From Candidatus Thorarchaeota archaeon (GTDB lineage: Archaea; Asgardarchaeota; Thorarchaeia; Thorarchaeales; Thorarchaeaceae): a DNA stretch of 64,000 nt. Location of the stretch: contig RDOF01000002.1 in assembly GCA_011365025.1 (NCBI GenBank), positions 62,001-126,000 of the forward strand, given 5' to 3'. The position numbers were made by a program, and so were the translations under genes. Position 1 is the stretch's first letter. Every line of letters starts with the position of its first letter. Below the pieces are notes generated by a model. It was given only the letters and a program-made list of their open reading frames with translations. It had not been told where the DNA came from and made no database searches. Below are positions 43,701 to 50,763 of this stretch, piece by piece.

Positions 43701-43913
43701 ATCTCTTGTTTCTGCATTGCAGCAGGATTAAAAACCATAGGAGGTGTTGGAGCCACTGTGATTCTAAAAGCCCTTGCCTTCGCCATGAAGACGACATTCG
43801 AAGTAATCAAGGCTGCTATCCAATTCACAGTATGGAGCAAAAGCGTTTTTGTTATACTAGGCGTTTTGTTCTCATGCATCTATTATCCACATTTCTATAA
43901 CTACGGGGGTTAA
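40680..43913 (+). CDS. Head gene: secreted caspase-like protein with two beta-sandwich domains and membrane tail
   Basis: 1077 residues. A signal peptide (LFCALAIMAILTMQLVAATA, about 15-34) precedes a clan CD caspase/gingipain-like domain, with the likely dyad His106 (VVVYMSHGGPFG) and Cys141 (HLFAACDSRN). A Pro-rich spacer lies near 320. Two related beta-sandwich, lectin-like repeats start near 457 and 660, each with GSGWHGP. The linker is at about 800-860. The tail, from about 870, has WTGPWPLLHFL, VDLLG and four to five helices. The ectodomain should face outside and be held by the tail. It is the only gene in the locus with head and tail joined. Head and linker are GC-rich, the tail less so. 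Proteolytic activity is inferred only from the two motifs. Confidence 0.75.
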   Translation: MLNAFGLVDRRKITLFCALAIMAILTMQLVAATAWTADSANQGPSVVILQLSDDADTDWAVADLIDRLSIFVDDDPYIADRLVVRKTSDPTVAVNLYQSVVVYMSHGGPFGIVTGNRLTSWKTMADIVTESSAKMHLFAACDSRNIINYGSEDSGKKLYTVPGARPAEVTNVEITSTVMLALGFDAQVVEEYRISELTAAKALVQSGRSVHIMDFEQIILSEIEAIDASYSDTYTSSYRVYRKAVEEILTDDAGFIALPDELKYSLWFYYSFYTDYAGVPYQRLLDTCYVTYTKNYYYEAWWIEDPAPPLGDPPPLPPDPNVYSSEYMEVAAMSPGHWEYGPDVFTGGTYAGFVIYEGDPFWWEEVIVNVTASGPALDAEGKTVLDSMSLSQDIPRGFYVQQQKVDEVWQSPVVGRNPGRTGGLWTDPAVKADYEYDPTCPSLPGTSGSSGDVDSTGEFMYFDSIPTGSGWHGPSFVRTLPSYFQLRDFGSFSANLSLVHDGTNSRRGIASVSLLDEAMNLVATLGVRDTWGSHQWQEFFVNYYYAGGGYESHVSYIYPGETTGIVTIWFNPMVGIYVDVPSDIGQFLVPKGALDLDRLIKYVAVQSYRYGSAPEHDERIYNVRLSYAGSEYTVFEDNCNDMDEFHRDLAFSNGVLEVPDGESYMTWTSIDSGSGWHGPQYVHTLDRPFRLYQLSEFSVLGELIQGSAAQMGITSVALLDNYGETIMAIEWGDDISGWNDGWFRAVFYPENGGQYTRTLWYGEDSHAVTISLWWDPATGQGSIYTSSSDVPYNYLLHAVYNATRVVQSMVIEGLRYSNKPLLEMRIHDILLETDLTRHDPNNPTYPPPSGDPEQGMEFDGTEQGLSPRTQADVDSHLSDAAEEVETEWTGPWPLLHFLVVTQAIFHMAVDLLGETVVYESDSMGLNEEDFGNAKQVWAFMGEIALWIYALIMICAVAEKIPTGWFGIVAVVGFMGITLGLAWIHSHLLVDNGIWTAGAAAWFFLVLGISCFCIAAGLKTIGGVGATVILKALAFAMKTTFEVIKAAIQFTVWSKSVFVILGVLFSCIYYPHFYNYGG
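43079..43250 (+). repeat. Linker repeat, head copy
   Basis: GC-rich segment coding NATRVVQSMVIEGLRYSNKP through the TDLTRHD and PPPSGDP parts. It is the reference copy for all others and lies in direct orientation with copy F and inverted to copies A-E. Confidence 0.85.
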
Positions 43914-43920
43914 CAGGAAA

Positions 43921-44568
43921 ATGGAGGACATAGTCTTGGGCGCCGCGGGCGCAGTCACATTGTTCCTCGCCATTATCATAGTCGAGTTGCCATTTGAAGA
44001 AGAAGAGAAGAGGAGAATGAGTGATGGAGGAAGGGGGTCATCATTTCCTTTCGCCAAAACGATTCAAAGATTTTACCAGACGAACTTCAGGAGATGGTAT
44101 GCTTCATGGTTGAGTCTGTCCGTTGCAGGATGGGCACTAATTGAATATTACTTTCTCATTTCAATTCCAAGGCTAGTAGAACTGGAGCCGTCAATAGCGC
44201 CAACTGTTCCATTTGTGGTGTTATTCTTTCTCGCTGTGCCTATTCTACTGACTTGGGCGAAAGCGCGAGAAATTTCTTCTATCACTAAAGGCAGGACCAA
44301 GGATGAACTTCTGGAGTCACCGACACCGGGATTTTCAGCCTTGACTCTGGAGAGGGCCAAGCTGTATATGATTGCTGCGGTCATTCTGTGCAGCTTCGTA
44401 ATGCTGCTGATGGTATTCTTGCCTGCCTTGTTTCTGGCCTATGCCCCCCTTATTGGTTTCTTGGTTCCAGTCATCCTTTGTATAGGTGGAGGGTACTTGC
44501 TCAGCATTTCACAGAATGTGTCAGAACAGAACACTTCCGTTCCCTCTCATGATCTGGAATCAGACTAG
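43921..44568 (+). CDS. Membrane protein, companion of the head-gene tail
   Basis: 215 residues, four or five hydrophobic helices (VTLFLAIIIVELPF; WLSLSVAGWALIEYYFLI; TVPFVVLFFLAVPILLTW; MIAAVILCSFVMLLMVFLPALFLAYAPLIGFLVPVILCIGGGYLL). It begins 7 bases after the head-gene stop, so they are co-transcribed. It is larger than the companions of cassettes A-C and not clearly similar to them. By analogy it is the tail-matched partner; an immunity-like or assembly role cannot be distinguished. Confidence 0.65.
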   Translation: MEDIVLGAAGAVTLFLAIIIVELPFEEEEKRRMSDGGRGSSFPFAKTIQRFYQTNFRRWYASWLSLSVAGWALIEYYFLISIPRLVELEPSIAPTVPFVVLFFLAVPILLTWAKAREISSITKGRTKDELLESPTPGFSALTLERAKLYMIAAVILCSFVMLLMVFLPALFLAYAPLIGFLVPVILCIGGGYLLSISQNVSEQNTSVPSHDLESD

Positions 44569-44572
44569 ATGA

Positions 44573-45064
44573 ACTCTTCAAGAGATTCATGGTGTCACCC
44601 TCATCACGGACCTGACCCGCCACGACCCCAACAACCCCGACGAGGAGCAGGACTATGATGGGACACAGAAAGGAACTGGCGAAGCTGTGGCCGGAGGACA
44701 CTATAATCCCGGTGTTCGCACACCCACCCCTGCCGAGCTAGATAACAAGGTTGAGCAATGGTGGACTGGCCCCTGGCCTCGACTACAATCCAAGATTGAT
44801 TACACTAGTGAATATGGACAACGAACAAAACACCACCTCAGTAACGACTTGCTGGGTGTAATGATTGTTGAGGAAGAAATGGAGATTCATACCAATGATT
44901 TGGATGACCCTGTGAATCAAGATGGATTCTATACCCAAGTTGGCGAAATCTATCTTCAGACCTTAATAGCTCTCTGGGCAACAGAAATGGTTCTAATAGT
45001 GAGCGACCCCCATACTGCAGTCTTTTTAAAGCACTTCGCCAGTTCTTCCAGAATCTCCGGTTGA
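44573..45064 (+). pseudogene. Truncated linker/tail cassette (cassette F)
   Basis: An open frame without a start reads EIHGVTLITDLTRHDPNNPD and EEQDYDGTQKG, then WWTGPWPRLQSK, SNDLLG and one hydrophobic helix before stopping in unrelated sequence. It has the short linker form seen in cassette A (EEQDYDGT). It is downstream of the head operon on the same strand, so it is the second right-side tail, now incomplete. No companion gene follows it. Confidence 0.65.
44590..44662 (+). repeat. Linker repeat, copy F
   Basis: The core (about 44608-44640) is nearly identical to the other copies (one base differs in the NNP-coding part). The following 20-odd bases match copy A rather than the long-form copies. 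Confidence 0.75.
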
Positions 45065-45159
45065 TTGACTAGAAGACTGAAAAGAATGTGCACAAGGCAT
45101 TTGAAACGATTGCAAAAAGTATCTATGAGTGGCTATTTTAGAACCAGTTGAGCAGTGTC

Positions 45160-45360
45160 CTAGTGCTCATCATTGATTCCGAGCATCTTTCGCCACATCT
45201 TCTTCTCAGGTTCACCCAAGTCCTCAGAAACAACTTGCATAATCTGAACAACCTTCATGGTATTCTCCTGTTCTTCTTCCGGAGTCTTGCGTTCTTGCTT
45301 CTCTTTGGAACCCTTTGTGCAGCTTCGTTTCTTCATTGTATACTGGCCTGCCATGGTCAT
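45160..45360 (-). CDS. Small charged hypothetical protein
   Basis: 66 residues, Lys/Glu-rich and probably helical (KEKQERKTPEEEQENTMKVVQ; GEPEKKMWRKMLG). Its ATG overlaps the stop of the epimerase gene (ATGA), which supports real, coupled translation. No family is recognised. Confidence 0.5.
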   Translation of the reverse strand: MTMAGQYTMKKRSCTKGSKEKQERKTPEEEQENTMKVVQIMQVVSEDLGEPEKKMWRKMLGINDEH

Positions 45361-46340
45361 TCTGATGAACTACGTTCTGGAACATAGTACTTCGATGCTG
45401 CCAGCAGTTTCCTCATCGCTAGCCTCTTGAATATTCCCGCCAAGTGCCGCTTGACGCCTATAGCTTTCTTCGATTCCTGAAGAAAATCTTCAAAACTGTG
45501 CCTCTGGTACCCAAGCAATTTCTGTGATTCTTCGGTATCAAGCCAATCGGTGTAGTACCAATCATCTTTATTCCTAGGTTGTCTAAAGGCACTCTCTGGT
45601 GGCATATCAAGTCCCATCGTATTCAGCATTCTTTGTACAAACTCGCGCTGGTACATCTGAGCATCCTGTCCCCCTCCAATTAACAGAGTCATGCCGTGGG
45701 TATTAGCCTCCACAGTATTTGCACAGGCCAAACCCACGTCTCTAGTATGCACAAATTCTATTCGTTGATTCAAAGGAATCTCGAACAGCATACTCATGTC
45801 GCTTTCACTTCCAATGTTTTCAATAGGTGGAGCTGCAGCAAATCTCAGAATAGTCCAAGGGAGTTTGCTTGAGCGAATGATTTCTTCGCATTTCGCCTTA
45901 GTATGAGTATAGGTGTCGGTCGGGCTAACGGGGTCGCTGGCTTTCCTGGGTGGGTCCAAATGCATTGTAGGTCCATAGAGAGAAACAGAACTGGCAAAGA
46001 TGAGTTTTGGTTTGCCCTCCTCTGCAGTCTGCACGATGTTACGTGTACCTTGAATATTGACACTTCTTGCAAGGTCTGGTTTTACCTCGCTGAGTGGAGG
46101 AATTATTCCTGCCAAATGGATGATGCAATCTACATCCTTGACCGCCTCTTGAACCTGGTCAAGGATACGAATTTCTCCCCATGCTGTTTCGAATCTCCCC
46201 ATCTTGGAAAGGCTCTTCTGCTTTTTCTGATTCCTTTCTGTTTCAATGTCAAAGCATCTTACCAAGTATTCTTTTTCCAAGAGGGAAACTAGAGTGCTCT
46301 CGCCAATATTACCAAAGGCACCTGTCAATAACACATGCAT
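45357..46340 (-). CDS. NAD-dependent epimerase/dehydratase (extended SDR)
   Basis: An extended short-chain dehydrogenase of about 327 residues. It has the nucleotide-binding GAFGNIGESTLVSLL, the acidic residue in VRCFDIE, IHLAGIIPP, the active-site Ser/Tyr/Lys in ASSVSLYGP and YTHTKAKCEE, and a C-terminal substrate domain. Such enzymes change nucleotide sugars or related substrates, which fits the surface-glycoprotein genes around it. ATG 46340 and the codon at 46349 are alternative starts. Confidence 0.85.
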   Translation of the reverse strand: MHVLLTGAFGNIGESTLVSLLEKEYLVRCFDIETERNQKKQKSLSKMGRFETAWGEIRILDQVQEAVKDVDCIIHLAGIIPPLSEVKPDLARSVNIQGTRNIVQTAEEGKPKLIFASSVSLYGPTMHLDPPRKASDPVSPTDTYTHTKAKCEEIIRSSKLPWTILRFAAAPPIENIGSESDMSMLFEIPLNQRIEFVHTRDVGLACANTVEANTHGMTLLIGGGQDAQMYQREFVQRMLNTMGLDMPPESAFRQPRNKDDWYYTDWLDTEESQKLLGYQRHSFEDFLQESKKAIGVKRHLAGIFKRLAMRKLLAASKYYVPERSSSE

Positions 46341-46484
46341 TGCTATCAACTGCTCCTAAAAACCAGAATTCACTTCATAATGGTTGTGTAGACTGACTGC
46401 TTGATTGATACTTTGATACTTTGAATTTCAGAGCATTAGCAAAGTTCTTATCAGATAAGGATTCAGTTCCTCTGGGGAAAGGTT

Positions 46485-46691
46485 TTGGCTAGATGTGAGT
46501 TGTGTGGGGGAACAGGAACAGTATTGTTGCCATGGGGTGGCGTTGGCCCGTGCCCGGCATGTGGGGCCGCAGCAAGGCATCGAAGTTCTCGCAGATGTTG
46601 CGTTTGTGGGAAAGAAGCCTACTGGTTATCAGGGCACAAGTATTACTGCAGCAAACACGCTCCTGATGATGCCTATGCAACATACTGGTAG
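46485..46691 (+). CDS. Small multi-cysteine zinc-binding protein
   Basis: 68 residues with eight cysteines and terminal histidine in three knuckles: CELCGGTG, PCPACGAAA, CCVCGKEAYW and YYCSKH. The first part resembles a DnaJ-type CxxCxGxG module, the last a treble-clef. TTG 46485 follows GGGGAAAGG. Function unknown; RNA- or protein-binding is plausible. It diverges from the epimerase. Confidence 0.6.
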   Translation: MARCELCGGTGTVLLPWGGVGPCPACGAAARHRSSRRCCVCGKEAYWLSGHKYYCSKHAPDDAYATYW

Positions 46692-46711
46692 TAACAGATT
46701 GAGATAGATAA

Positions 46712-47851
46712 CTATCTTCCTGAGCTAATCCTTCTTATTTCCTCCAGTATCTCCTGAGGCAACTGCGGCATACCGGCTGGCTTGGGCATAAGATGTACAG
46801 GCGTTGGAGATGCGGCGGATCGGACCATGTAGTACATTTGACCAAGATTCTGCTCTGCAACGATGATATGGTTGACTTCCGAAGCCAGCTCTGCAACGTG
46901 CTTTTCTGGAAATGGCCAGACAGTCTTGAATCTCAGCATGCCTGCTTTGATGCCTTCCTCCCTAGCGTCTCTGATTGCCTTCTTAGCACTTCTCGACGGA
47001 GTACCATACGCTATCACAGCAATCTTTGCATCATCAAGCATGAACTTCTCAACGTCAATGATTTTGTCCGAGTTCTTGATTATCTTGTCATTGAGCCGCG
47101 TGATGAGGCTAATCTGGACATCTTCCTTATCGCTTGGGTAGCCACGCTCGTCGTGTGTCAGGCCAGTGGCATAGAACTGGTACTTGGAGCCAAGAAGTGC
47201 CATTGGTGGAACCAGATCATCATCCGGTTTGAATGGCAAGTATTCCTCTGGCGGCCCTGTTGCGAGCTTCCTGTTCTCTATTTTCAAATCTTTCTCATCA
47301 GGAATCACAAGACGCTCTCTCATATGGCCCACGGTTTCATCGGCCAAGACGAAGACGGGTGTTCTGAACCTCTCTGCAAGGTTGAAGGCCTGTACAGTTT
47401 GGTCAAACATCTCCTGAACTGAAGCTGGTGTTAAAGCAATGATCTGGTAGTCACCATGGCTTCCCCATTTTGGCTGCATGACATCTCCCTGCTGCCCTTT
47501 GGTAGGCTGCCCCGTGCTTGGCCCTCCACGCATAATGTTAACCAGCACAAGAGGTGTTTCTGTCATTACTGCTAGCCCAATTGCTTCAAGCATCAGACTA
47601 ACTCCCGGTCCTGAGGTTGCAGTCATCGCCTTTGCACCAGTCCAAGACGCTCCGATGACGCTGGTTATCGAAGCGATTTCGTCCTCATACTGGACATAGG
47701 CACCCCCAACTTGGGGCATTCGAATGGACATCCATTCCGCTATCTCCGTAGCAGGAGTGATTGGATAACCCCCGAAATAGCGACACCCAGCACTGATTGC
47801 TCCTTCGGCACAAGCAATGTCCCCCATTGTGAACATAACTCTCTCGGGCAT
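46712..47851 (-). CDS. korA: 2-Oxoacid:ferredoxin oxidoreductase alpha subunit
   Basis: 379 residues. It has the alpha-subunit pyrimidine-binding domain (GGYPITPATEIAEWMS; QYEDEIASITSVIGASWTGAKAMTATSGPGVSLM; RGGPSTGQPTKGQQGD) and the C-terminal domain II (AVIAYGTPSRSAKKAI; EQNLGQMY). It starts directly after the korD stop. The partner genes korB and korC are 12.4 kb further along the same strand. The complex would make acyl-CoA and reduced ferredoxin from a 2-oxoacid, with 2-oxoglutarate most likely. Confidence 0.93.
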   Translation of the reverse strand: MPERVMFTMGDIACAEGAISAGCRYFGGYPITPATEIAEWMSIRMPQVGGAYVQYEDEIASITSVIGASWTGAKAMTATSGPGVSLMLEAIGLAVMTETPLVLVNIMRGGPSTGQPTKGQQGDVMQPKWGSHGDYQIIALTPASVQEMFDQTVQAFNLAERFRTPVFVLADETVGHMRERLVIPDEKDLKIENRKLATGPPEEYLPFKPDDDLVPPMALLGSKYQFYATGLTHDERGYPSDKEDVQISLITRLNDKIIKNSDKIIDVEKFMLDDAKIAVIAYGTPSRSAKKAIRDAREEGIKAGMLRFKTVWPFPEKHVAELASEVNHIIVAEQNLGQMYYMVRSAASPTPVHLMPKPAGMPQLPQEILEEIRRISSGR

Positions 47852-48187
47852 TCACTTTGCCTCCTGTTCGAACTCTGGAATTACAGTGTTCTCTTCCATA
47901 GCATTGGCATCGTAGGCCTTCTTGGCTTCATCCTTGTTAGCCAAGAAAATGGCCATATCGGGGCATATCCGTTCACAGAATTCGCAATTCACACAAGCAT
48001 CTATGTCACATGCCGTAACAGGGTGGTATCCCTTTCGATTGTACTTTGACATATCAAAACATAGTACCTTTTTGGGGCAGAACTCAATACAGAGGCCGCA
48101 CTGCTTACACTGCTCCTGAAGAATCACAAGAACCTTCTCTCGCAGTCTTGCTGGTTTCGGCGTTATTGGTTTTCTAACGGTCGACAT
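47852..48187 (-). CDS. korD: 2-Oxoacid:ferredoxin oxidoreductase delta (ferredoxin) subunit
   Basis: 111 residues with two 4Fe-4S motifs (CKQCGLCIEFCPKKVL and CVNCEFCERICPDMAI) and an acidic tail. It transfers electrons from the TPP site to free ferredoxin. First gene of the korD-korA half, with a candidate operator and TATA-like element just upstream. Confidence 0.92.
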   Translation of the reverse strand: MSTVRKPITPKPARLREKVLVILQEQCKQCGLCIEFCPKKVLCFDMSKYNRKGYHPVTACDIDACVNCEFCERICPDMAIFLANKDEAKKAYDANAMEENTVIPEFEQEAK

Positions 48188-48208
48188 TAGTGAATTCTCC
48201 CTAGCTCA

Positions 48209-48224
48209 AAGTGACAGGTCACTT
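48209..48224. promoter_or_regulatory. Inverted repeat operator candidate upstream of korD
   Basis: AAGTGAC and GTCACTT are perfect 7-base arms around AG, 22 bases before the korD start. A minus-strand TATA-like CATAAATAC lies at about 48232-48242, so the palindrome would overlap the transcription start. This suggests repressor control of the kor genes. Confidence 0.45.
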
Positions 48225-48387
48225 CCAAGGACGTATTTATGGGTTCATTGAGACAGCTGTCTATCTGCCCTGCACATGGGCGCGTTCCATAGCTATTTGA
48301 GCCTTACCTTGAGGGATTATTCCAAAGCGTCAGAAGAGTGACAGTTAAGAGTATGTCTACACAATTAGTCTGTGCTTCAAACTGGAG

Positions 48388-48858
48388 TTGCAGGTCTTGT
48401 CCGATGAAGTTCCAAGTGAAGAAGAACTGGCTGAACAGGTTAAAGGCAAGACTCTGCAAGTATACTGGTTCATGTTACGACACCCACGCCCAATGAGTGC
48501 CAGAGAGATACAGCGAGGCACGGAATTATCTAGTCCTTCTCTCTCTCTCCACCATCTGGAGAAGCTCCGGCAGTTTGGCTTGGTCGACAAGAATGTGCAT
48601 GGGGAGTATGAGGTTACGCGCGATGTACGTGTTGGCATACTTCGTCTCTTTGTTGGCAGAGGCAGAGCTATGGTTCCTAAGTATCTCTTTTATGCCACAT
48701 TCTATACCTCTCTCACTGCAGCTCTATCGACAATGCTTTATCTATTCAGTAATTGGTACTCAACAGTCTTGATTCTGCTACTGGCTTCAGCGTGTGTTGT
48801 CCTATGGTATGAGGCACTAACCATATGGAGGGAGCAACCATTTCCCGAGAGAGAATGA
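48388..48858 (+). CDS. Membrane-tethered winged-helix regulator
   Basis: 156 residues. An N-terminal ArsR-like winged helix (LQVYWFMLRHPRPMSAREIQRGTELSSPSLSLHHLEKLRQFGLV) is followed by two hydrophobic helices (YLFYATFYTSLTAALSTMLYLF; VLILLLASACVVLWYEAL). The DNA-binding part is cytoplasmic while bound to the membrane. The start TTG 48388 lacks a good ribosome-binding site. It overlaps the next gene (ATGA), so it is co-translated with a surface protein and may sense its state. Confidence 0.75.
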   Translation: MQVLSDEVPSEEELAEQVKGKTLQVYWFMLRHPRPMSAREIQRGTELSSPSLSLHHLEKLRQFGLVDKNVHGEYEVTRDVRVGILRLFVGRGRAMVPKYLFYATFYTSLTAALSTMLYLFSNWYSTVLILLLASACVVLWYEALTIWREQPFPERE

Positions 48859-49823
48859 GTTCTAATGGCAAATCCAAGCGCCAGCCGCTGGCCGTACAAA
48901 TGCTTGCATCAGCCCTCTTGATACTGTTCATAACATCGCTTTTGTTCGCATCACTTCCGCAGACGTATTCTTGGCCTTCGACGTTGCATCCGTCCCAGAA
49001 TCCAACTTCCGAATATGGATTATGGAGCGCAGAAGATCTCCAACTGAACCTGACCTATCACACTCTGGACAATCCTACTCCGATTTCACTTAACGAGGGC
49101 GATAAGATTGGCGGCGACCATGTTATCATCTCAGCATCTTGGAAACCGCTAGTCTTGGTGGCTCAGTCCATCATCGAGGTAACTGCTCCTGCGATTCCAT
49201 CATCGGTTTCCAACACAGCTGTTTCTCCTTCAGTGGAAGTTGATACGAGAACCCTCGGCAACAATGCTACATGCATAATAAATGCGACAGCAGTTCTTGT
49301 GAATGGTTCTTCCCATAGCGAGCTAACTACCAATGTCTATATTGGCAACTTTTTTGTCCCGAGAGTTACTGTCCTCAGTCCAAATGGCGGCGAAACCTGG
49401 ATTGGCACTCACAATATCACTTGGTCTGCCTCTGACTTGAATTCGGGTGAAACCCTGACCTTTGATGTTCTTCTTTCGCCCGACTTGGGCCAGTCATTTG
49501 CTTTACTTGCAGCCTCTACTAGCACAACTTGGTTAGAATGGAACTTCACAGAATACCTCCTGCTGGATTCATACTTGGTTGAGGTTCGTGTGACAGATGG
49601 AATATACTTCTCCTCCGACTACTCAGACTCCAACTTCACCGCAGGAAGTATTCCATCATCGACCACTACTACGACCACAACCACTACTACAACCACAAAC
49701 ACGACAACCACAACAACAACTACAACAGATGATGGCAGAGTATTCGTGTTTCTGGCGTTGTTTGTAATCTCTGCCGTTATTATGGCAATTGTCGTCTATT
49801 ACGTGGCTCATAAGTGGCTTTGA
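48855..49823 (+). CDS. Surface protein with Thr-rich stalk, coupled to membrane regulator
   Basis: 322 residues: an N-terminal signal or anchor helix (MLASALLILFITSLLFASL), a beta-rich ectodomain with many N-glycosylation sites, an Ig-like domain beginning VTVLSPNGGETW, a stalk of about 20 threonines coded by repeated ACN triplets (49658-49725), and a C-terminal transmembrane helix. ATG 48855 overlaps the regulator stop; an upstream in-frame codon at 48825 lies inside that gene. The layout suggests an envelope sensor with a matched regulator. Confidence 0.7.
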   Translation: MSSNGKSKRQPLAVQMLASALLILFITSLLFASLPQTYSWPSTLHPSQNPTSEYGLWSAEDLQLNLTYHTLDNPTPISLNEGDKIGGDHVIISASWKPLVLVAQSIIEVTAPAIPSSVSNTAVSPSVEVDTRTLGNNATCIINATAVLVNGSSHSELTTNVYIGNFFVPRVTVLSPNGGETWIGTHNITWSASDLNSGETLTFDVLLSPDLGQSFALLAASTSTTWLEWNFTEYLLLDSYLVEVRVTDGIYFSSDYSDSNFTAGSIPSSTTTTTTTTTTTTNTTTTTTTTTDDGRVFVFLALFVISAVIMAIVVYYVAHKWL

Positions 49824-49866
49824 GCTTCTCAAGCCAAACTTCATAGGATTCGGTCGCTTGAAGGGT

Positions 49867-50763
49867 TCATGTGAAAATCTTGTCGAGTACTGGTTGTGTA
49901 TTCACAACGTGTTTGTGCAGACCCAGTTCCTCAGGTTCCATACCAAGGGCAAGTCCAAGTAATTGCGTGTAGTAGATGACAGGAAGTTGGTATCTCTTTT
50001 CTCCCAGCTCCTTGTTGAGCTGTGGTTGGGACGCCTCAAACTGAAGATGACAGAAGGAACAGACATTCACCAAGCAATCCACACCGGCTTCAATCATATT
50101 GTCAAGCTTTTCCTTCGCAATATCCACGCTTACGGCCACTTGACTCCCTCGAACGCCGCCTCCAGCTCCACAGCAAAGGTACTTGTCTTTGTATTTGACA
50201 CTCTTTGCCCCTGTGACCTCGACTAGCTCGTCCAAGAAAGTATGACGTTGAGTCTGTTCCCACGGTCGATTCTTACTAGGCTTGAGTAGGTGACATCCGT
50301 AATGTACTGCAACTTTGAGGTTGTTCAGAGGACGCTTGATCTTGGCACGCAGATTCTCAGCTCCAATCTCATATATCAGCTCGATGATGTGCTTTGCATC
50401 TACTTTGCCAGTGAACTTGATGTCCATTCCCTTGAAGATCTCTTTGACTTCCTTCATCTTGGCAGGGTTCCCTTTCACTTCGGCGAGCGCTTCCTTGAAA
50501 GTACCATAGCATCCATTACAACCTGTAACGAGGTCATGTCCGGCCTGCTCGGCAAGTGCTAGGTTACGTGCCGCTAGAGCAAGCCAAGTGGGCTCATGGA
50601 ACGATCTGATGACTCCAGGTGCCGGGCAACAACTGGCTCCGTTAAGGTCCTCCAGTTCAATTCCCAGCTGCGGCATGACCGTTCTAATGCTCTTCTCTAT
50701 GTTTGGAAACCTATTGGGCATCACACACCCTAAGAAAAATGAATAGGTGGCTGCTTCAGTCAA
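49867..50763 (-). CDS. HdrB-like heterodisulfide reductase subunit, set 1
   Basis: About 298 residues from TTG 50763, which overlaps the HdrC stop and follows AGGAGG by nine bases; this fits better than a start at 50793. Both CCG domains are complete: C, SCCPAPG and GCNGC; then GCH, CCGAGGG and CSFC. HdrB carries the non-cubane iron-sulfur clusters that reduce CoM-S-S-CoB in methanogens. Here, with no methanogenesis genes in view, the disulfide or other acceptor is unknown. Confidence 0.88.
   Translation of the reverse strand: MTEAATYSFFLGCVMPNRFPNIEKSIRTVMPQLGIELEDLNGASCCPAPGVIRSFHEPTWLALAARNLALAEQAGHDLVTGCNGCYGTFKEALAEVKGNPAKMKEVKEIFKGMDIKFTGKVDAKHIIELIYEIGAENLRAKIKRPLNNLKVAVHYGCHLLKPSKNRPWEQTQRHTFLDELVEVTGAKSVKYKDKYLCCGAGGGVRGSQVAVSVDIAKEKLDNMIEAGVDCLVNVCSFCHLQFEASQPQLNKELGEKRYQLPVIYYTQLLGLALGMEPEELGLHKHVVNTQPVLDKIFT

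Larger units (their letters stand above)
34327..46711. other. 12.4-kb accessory island splitting the kor operon
   Basis: The region between korA and korB holds surface proteins, a toxin-antitoxin-like pair, a head gene with many linker/tail cassettes, an epimerase and a zinc-finger gene. Both flanking operon halves are intact and point the same way, so the island or its ancestor was probably inserted, or grew, between korA and korB. No integrase, transposase or flanking direct repeat is visible, so the mechanism is unknown. Confidence 0.55.

Noticed and set aside
35600..44662. Repeated GC-rich units as a CRISPR array
   Set aside because: Copies are 0.8-4 kb apart, occur on both strands and encode protein in frame; there are no regular spacers and no cas genes.
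34327..46711. Diversity-generating retroelement or integrative element
   Set aside because: No reverse transcriptase, integrase, transposase or terminal direct repeat can be seen, so I describe only an accessory island.
46793..47422. Plus-strand 209-codon frame inside korA
   Set aside because: Antisense to korA, which has complete conserved motifs.
49658..49725. ACN-rich tandem tract as a microsatellite element
   Set aside because: It encodes the poly-Thr stalk in frame and varies in codon, so it is explained by the protein architecture.
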